Below are positions 39,683 to 41,543 of a stretch of 41,543 nt of DNA, one piece after another; within the stretch, counting starts at the first letter, position 1; every line of letters starts with the position of its first letter. The translations under genes and the position numbers were made by a program. The notes below the pieces were generated by a model. That model saw only the letters and a program-made list of their open reading frames with translations, made no database searches and was not told where the DNA came from. This stretch comes from a virus. The stretch covers positions 1 to 41,543 of the IMG/VR virus record IMGVR_UViG_3300045741_000032; one strand, written 5' to 3'.

Positions 39683-39702
39683 CAGTGTTTACCCTTGCTC
39701 AT
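39679..39702 (-). CDS. Seven-codon relay minigene before TerS (tentative)
   Basis: ATG 39702 overlaps the stop of the Pro/Lys-rich gene (ATGA). It encodes MSKGKHW, and its stop overlaps the TerS start (GTGA). Both overlaps match the coupling rule used elsewhere, so terminating ribosomes could be handed on through this tiny frame. The peptide may have no role of its own. Confidence 0.3.
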   Translation of the reverse strand: MSKGKHW

Positions 39703-39842
39703 CTTTTCCACTTCCATTCCCTTTGGTGCTGGGATGGCTGCTCTGGCTTCTTAGGCTCGGGCAGTTTAGCCTCCTCAGGAGGCTTGGGGTTTTCTTTCTT
39801 CGGCGGATAGTCCCATTTCGGGAAGTTGTCAAAGACGCTCAT
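39699..39842 (-). CDS. Pro/Lys/Glu-rich 47-aa protein
   Basis: ATG 39842 overlaps the GroES stop (ATGA). The product is disordered: MSVFDNFPKWDYPP, then KKENPKPPEEAKLPEPKKPEQPS and a basic aromatic end (REWKWKR). No known family. It may be a flexible adaptor for GroES or packaging proteins, by position only. Confidence 0.65.
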   Translation of the reverse strand: MSVFDNFPKWDYPPKKENPKPPEEAKLPEPKKPEQPSQHQREWKWKR

Positions 39843-40117
39843 TGAAGTACGCCGACAATATCCTTGTCCTGAATCACCAGGTATTGGTCGAGCTTGGCAT
39901 ATTCAAACTCGCCAATCAGCACCGTATCCCCGGGTTTAACCTGGTCGCGGTCCACATCCGCCCCGACCTCGATGACCGTGCACTTGATGCCAAGTTGAGC
40001 TTGGCTGTCGTGGATTCCCGTCCGCTTCAAGACGACCACGCCAGAGGATGTAACGTCGTCGCGCTGCTGCTCAGGCAGCACGAGCATACGGTCGCGCAGT
40101 GGCTTGACCAGTTTCAT
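39839..40117 (-). CDS. Phage-encoded GroES-like co-chaperonin
   Basis: 92 aa, ATGA-coupled on both sides. The whole length follows the GroES barrel: KLVKPLRDRMLVLPE (start), TSSGVVVLKRTG in the mobile-loop area (about 24-35), GIKCTVIEVGADVDRDQVKPGDTVLIGEFEYAKL, and a C-terminal IQDKDIVGVLQ. Known: phage co-chaperonins such as T4 Gp31 replace or assist host GroES so GroEL can fold the coat protein. The gene sits five genes before the coat gene in the same operon, consistent with that role. Confidence 0.9.
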   Translation of the reverse strand: MKLVKPLRDRMLVLPEQQRDDVTSSGVVVLKRTGIHDSQAQLGIKCTVIEVGADVDRDQVKPGDTVLIGEFEYAKLDQYLVIQDKDIVGVLQ

Positions 40118-40419
40118 GGCGCGGATGGTACACCGATCTGCTGGATAACGTCTAGTGCTTGTGTCTGGTCAGAAATAACCCATACTGGGCCCCCGTTCCA
40201 TTGCCCAGCCCATTCCCTTTGCTGAGGGGTCAATAATCTGGCTGATGGTGGTTTACGTCCATCCTTGATCTCGAATAGCAGAGTGCGCCCGCGATAGCCT
40301 ACCAATAGGTCCGGCACTCCGCCGCCAACGCTCGCCAGGGATGTAACTGTGCATCCCGCCTGGCGCAGCATATCGACTATCTCTTGCTGGTTGGCGTCCA
40401 CTCTTGGCCTTTTTCGCAT
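40114..40419 (-). CDS. VRR-NUC domain nuclease
   Basis: 101 aa. A single PD-(D/E)XK fold with E13, then GGGVPDLLVGY (D37), LLFEIKDG (E50, K52) and a Q-rich helix (TPQQREWAGQW). These are the conserved features of stand-alone phage VRR-NUC nucleases, which cut branched DNA and may resolve junctions before packaging. It lies between small early-type genes and GroES. Confidence 0.88.
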   Translation of the reverse strand: MRKRPRVDANQQEIVDMLRQAGCTVTSLASVGGGVPDLLVGYRGRTLLFEIKDGRKPPSARLLTPQQREWAGQWNGGPVWVISDQTQALDVIQQIGVPSAP

Positions 40420-40538
40420 AGCCTATGCCACCATACCCTGACCGTGGACCTTGCCGCGTGCGCCTCGAGCGAGGCCCGCTTGCAGCTTGACCCCGTAGCG
40501 ATCAAGATCAGGGCGCATAAGGTACGCTCATTGGGCAT
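40377..40538 (-). CDS. Small HTH-like protein
   Basis: 53 aa from ATG 40538, preceded by AGAGGGCAA. The middle forms a helix-turn-helix-like block (ALILIATGSSCKRASLEAHAARSTVRVWWHRLC). Overlaps the gene before by 31 bases and the VRR-NUC gene by 43. Possibly DNA-binding, perhaps a regulator of late genes. Longer frames to 40649 lack a ribosome site. Confidence 0.6.
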   Translation of the reverse strand: MPNERTLCALILIATGSSCKRASLEAHAARSTVRVWWHRLCEKGQEWTPTSKR

Positions 40539-40693
40539 TTGCCCTCTGGCCATAGAACCTTGGTAGCGTCTATAACCTGTGCGTTCTTGTGGTCCCGCCT
40601 CGCATTGTGGGTCGTGGGGATCGGCATGTTCACGGTCCAGCGTAGGCATGACTTACATTGTGCAGTGGCTCGCTCAGGAACACAACGGATCAT
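40508..40693 (-). CDS. Small CxxC protein
   Basis: 61 aa from ATG 40693 (ATGA overlap with the gene before). QCKSC near residues 13-17, plus two further Cys, suggest a small zinc site. Basic overall. Not recognised; similar short proteins fill phage replication regions. Confidence 0.6.
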   Translation of the reverse strand: MIRCVPERATAQCKSCLRWTVNMPIPTTHNARRDHKNAQVIDATKVLWPEGKCPMSVPYAP

Positions 40694-40923
40694 TTTTGCG
40701 GTAAATGACGCGCCCAATATACAGGGCAATCTTCGCCATCACTTCCCTTCATGTAAGAACGCGGCGGAGGCCAACTCCAGGAATAGTTATTTGTCATGCA
40801 ACTAGGAATCAATGGACGATCTGGATTCGGAGCATGGCAAGGATGAATTGAGTCCTTTCTCACCGTATGTCTACCAAGGCTATCAGGCGGGACTCCATAC
40901 CATTTGCATGTCTTGCAAGTCAT
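40690..40923 (-). CDS. Small Cys-rich, Trp-rich protein
   Basis: 77 aa, ATGA-coupled to the DnaT-like gene. It begins MTCKTCKWY, with Cys also at about 29, 42 and 66, enough for one zinc site. A Trp/Pro stretch (YSWSWPPPRSY) precedes GEDCPVYW. Such CxxCxWY proteins are common in phages and of unknown function. Confidence 0.68.
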   Translation of the reverse strand: MTCKTCKWYGVPPDSLGRHTVRKDSIHPCHAPNPDRPLIPSCMTNNYSWSWPPPRSYMKGSDGEDCPVYWARHLPQK

Positions 40924-41249
40924 CGCCTCATCGCCTCTATGCTGGCACGTAACTGTGCCTGATATATCGCCTCGCGGTCCTGTTCCAGCTTCTCAGCCGG
41001 AGGAGGGATCTCCGCCCCATCCCATCGCTGCTGGTGCAGATATACCAAAGGGGCTGGGATGTATGCCCCGCCTTCTTTGAGCCAATCCGCCGTAGTTTTG
41101 AGCCAGCGGATATGAGCGAGGATAGTTTCGCTCTGCGATTCATGGTGCCGGGTTATCCACACTTTCAGGCATTGCGACTTGGCCCCTTTCCTGCTGTATC
41201 TCTCCGAATTCCTGGGCCATTCTCTCCAGAATAACTCGAATCCTTCCAT
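40920..41249 (-). CDS. DnaT/replication-initiator C-terminal-like domain protein
   Basis: 109 aa. ELFWREWPRN near the N-terminus, then VWITRH, LAHIRWLKTTADWLKEGGAYIPAPLVYLHQQRWDG (about 45-78), is the pattern of the C-terminal domain of phage replication proteins and of DnaT, which bind ssDNA and load the host helicase. The usual N-terminal HTH part of phage initiators is missing, so it may be an accessory helicase loader. It is the only replication-type protein in the window besides the SSB-like one. Confidence 0.75.
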   Translation of the reverse strand: MEGFELFWREWPRNSERYSRKGAKSQCLKVWITRHHESQSETILAHIRWLKTTADWLKEGGAYIPAPLVYLHQQRWDGAEIPPPAEKLEQDREAIYQAQLRASIEAMRR

Positions 41250-41250
41250 A

Positions 41251-41415
41251 TTAGCGCCCCAAAACCTGTATTAACAAATCCTTGAATTTGTCTCTTAGTT
41301 CTTCCTCGCGCCTTAATCTGTTTTCTCTTTCTTCCCTTAGATATTTGACTTGTTCTTCTAGCTGCTTCTTCTCCCCTAGCAGCTTGTCGTACTCTACTTT
41401 CCAGTCCTTTGCCAT
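41251..41415 (-). CDS. 54-aa coiled-coil protein, first gene after the leader RNA
   Basis: ATG 41415 has GGAGAATACG immediately upstream, a strong site. The protein begins MAKDWKVEYDKLLGEKKQLE and is almost entirely a charged heptad coiled coil ending LLIQVLGR. It opens the operon controlled by the promoter and C4-like RNA, across the circular junction. The base after its stop begins the next ATG region (TAATATG). Role unknown; it may partner the DnaT-like protein. Confidence 0.75.
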   Translation of the reverse strand: MAKDWKVEYDKLLGEKKQLEEQVKYLREERENRLRREEELRDKFKDLLIQVLGR

Positions 41416-41416
41416 C

Positions 41417-41543
41417 GTATTCTCCATATCCCAAGCGGTTCAGGACGCACCTAGCCTTAGCCAGGTGCCTTAACGATTACATCCCAGTGCGGACGAGGAT
41501 CGACCCGCCAGCCGTTCGTGGGGAGGGCGCTAGCTTCGCCACC
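41417..41543. repeat. Terminal direct repeat, right copy
   Basis: Identical to 1-127. When the contig is closed, the ribosome site of the gene starting at 41415 and the hairpin at 31-52 appear once, directly joined to the leader. Confidence 0.93.

Noticed and set aside
1-41543. CRISPR array, anti-CRISPR or tRNA genes
   Set aside because: No regularly spaced direct repeats and no tRNA cloverleaf noticed on either strand. Some small early proteins could be anti-defence factors, but nothing in them identifies this.

Overview
The window is an essentially complete, circular-mapping genome of a tailed phage with a P22-type head and short-tail module. Its last 127 bases (41417-41543) repeat bases 1-127 exactly, so the unit genome is about 41,416 bp and the first and last genes are neighbours. 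The host should be a Gram-negative proteobacterium: there is a nested Rz/Rz1 spanin pair, there are Sec-type signal peptides, and the tailspikes carry P22-like anchors. GC content and gene families suit a beta- or gammaproteobacterium, but nothing in the sequence fixes the genus. I see no integrase, CI-type repressor, DNA polymerase, RNA polymerase or tRNA gene. The phage is therefore probably virulent or maintained without integration, and it relies on host replication and transcription. LAYOUT: (1) A divergent control region at 3589-3713 separates a rightward early operon from leftward genes. (2) Leftward from there, 3588-352 encodes a Cro-like regulator, a ParB/Srx-fold (IbrB-like) protein, an unknown protein, a PP-loop PAPS-reductase-like (IbrA-like) protein, a MazG-like protein, a winged-helix-like protein and a small acidic protein. 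(3) A 350-base gap (351 to 1, then 41416) follows. It holds a predicted strong leftward promoter flanked by two inverted repeats, and a compact three-way-junction RNA resembling the C4/CI antisense immunity RNAs of phages P1 and P4. An upstream 11-base segment is exactly complementary to one of that RNA's apical loops. (4) Past the origin of numbering, leftward genes 41415-39699 encode a coiled-coil protein, a DnaT-like domain, small Cys-rich and HTH proteins, a VRR-NUC nuclease, a phage GroES and a Pro/Lys-rich linker protein. (5) The virion module follows P22 order: TerS, TerL, portal, scaffold, coat, four small virion-type proteins, gp4-like adaptor, then gp10-like hub, needle-position fibre, gp14-like protein, three ejection proteins and tailspikes. 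Between gp4 and gp10 lies an insertion of about 10 kb (20273-30859). It carries two giant repeat fibres, exported Fn3 and beta-helix proteins, a glycosyltransferase-like protein and a methyltransferase. (6) Lysis genes (10516-8702: membrane/coiled-coil protein, holin candidate, M15 peptidase endolysin, Rz/Rz1) and a His-rich exported protein end the leftward transcript at 8080. (7) The rightward operon 3714-8105 carries small early proteins, an SSB-like protein with a DDVPF tail, a NinB homologue and a HNH/Ref-like zinc protein. It converges on the leftward operon with a 26-base overlap. HOW IT WORKS TOGETHER: nearly every gene junction uses ATGA/GTGA/TTGA overlaps, so translation is tightly coupled along two long operons. 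Early products (Cro, SSB-like, NinB, HNH protein) appear to support recombination-linked replication. The leader RNA sits where one antisense switch could gate the replication, packaging, structural and lysis genes together. I regard that leader as the most unusual element of the window, followed by the IbrA/IbrB-like cassette and the exported surface-protein cluster.
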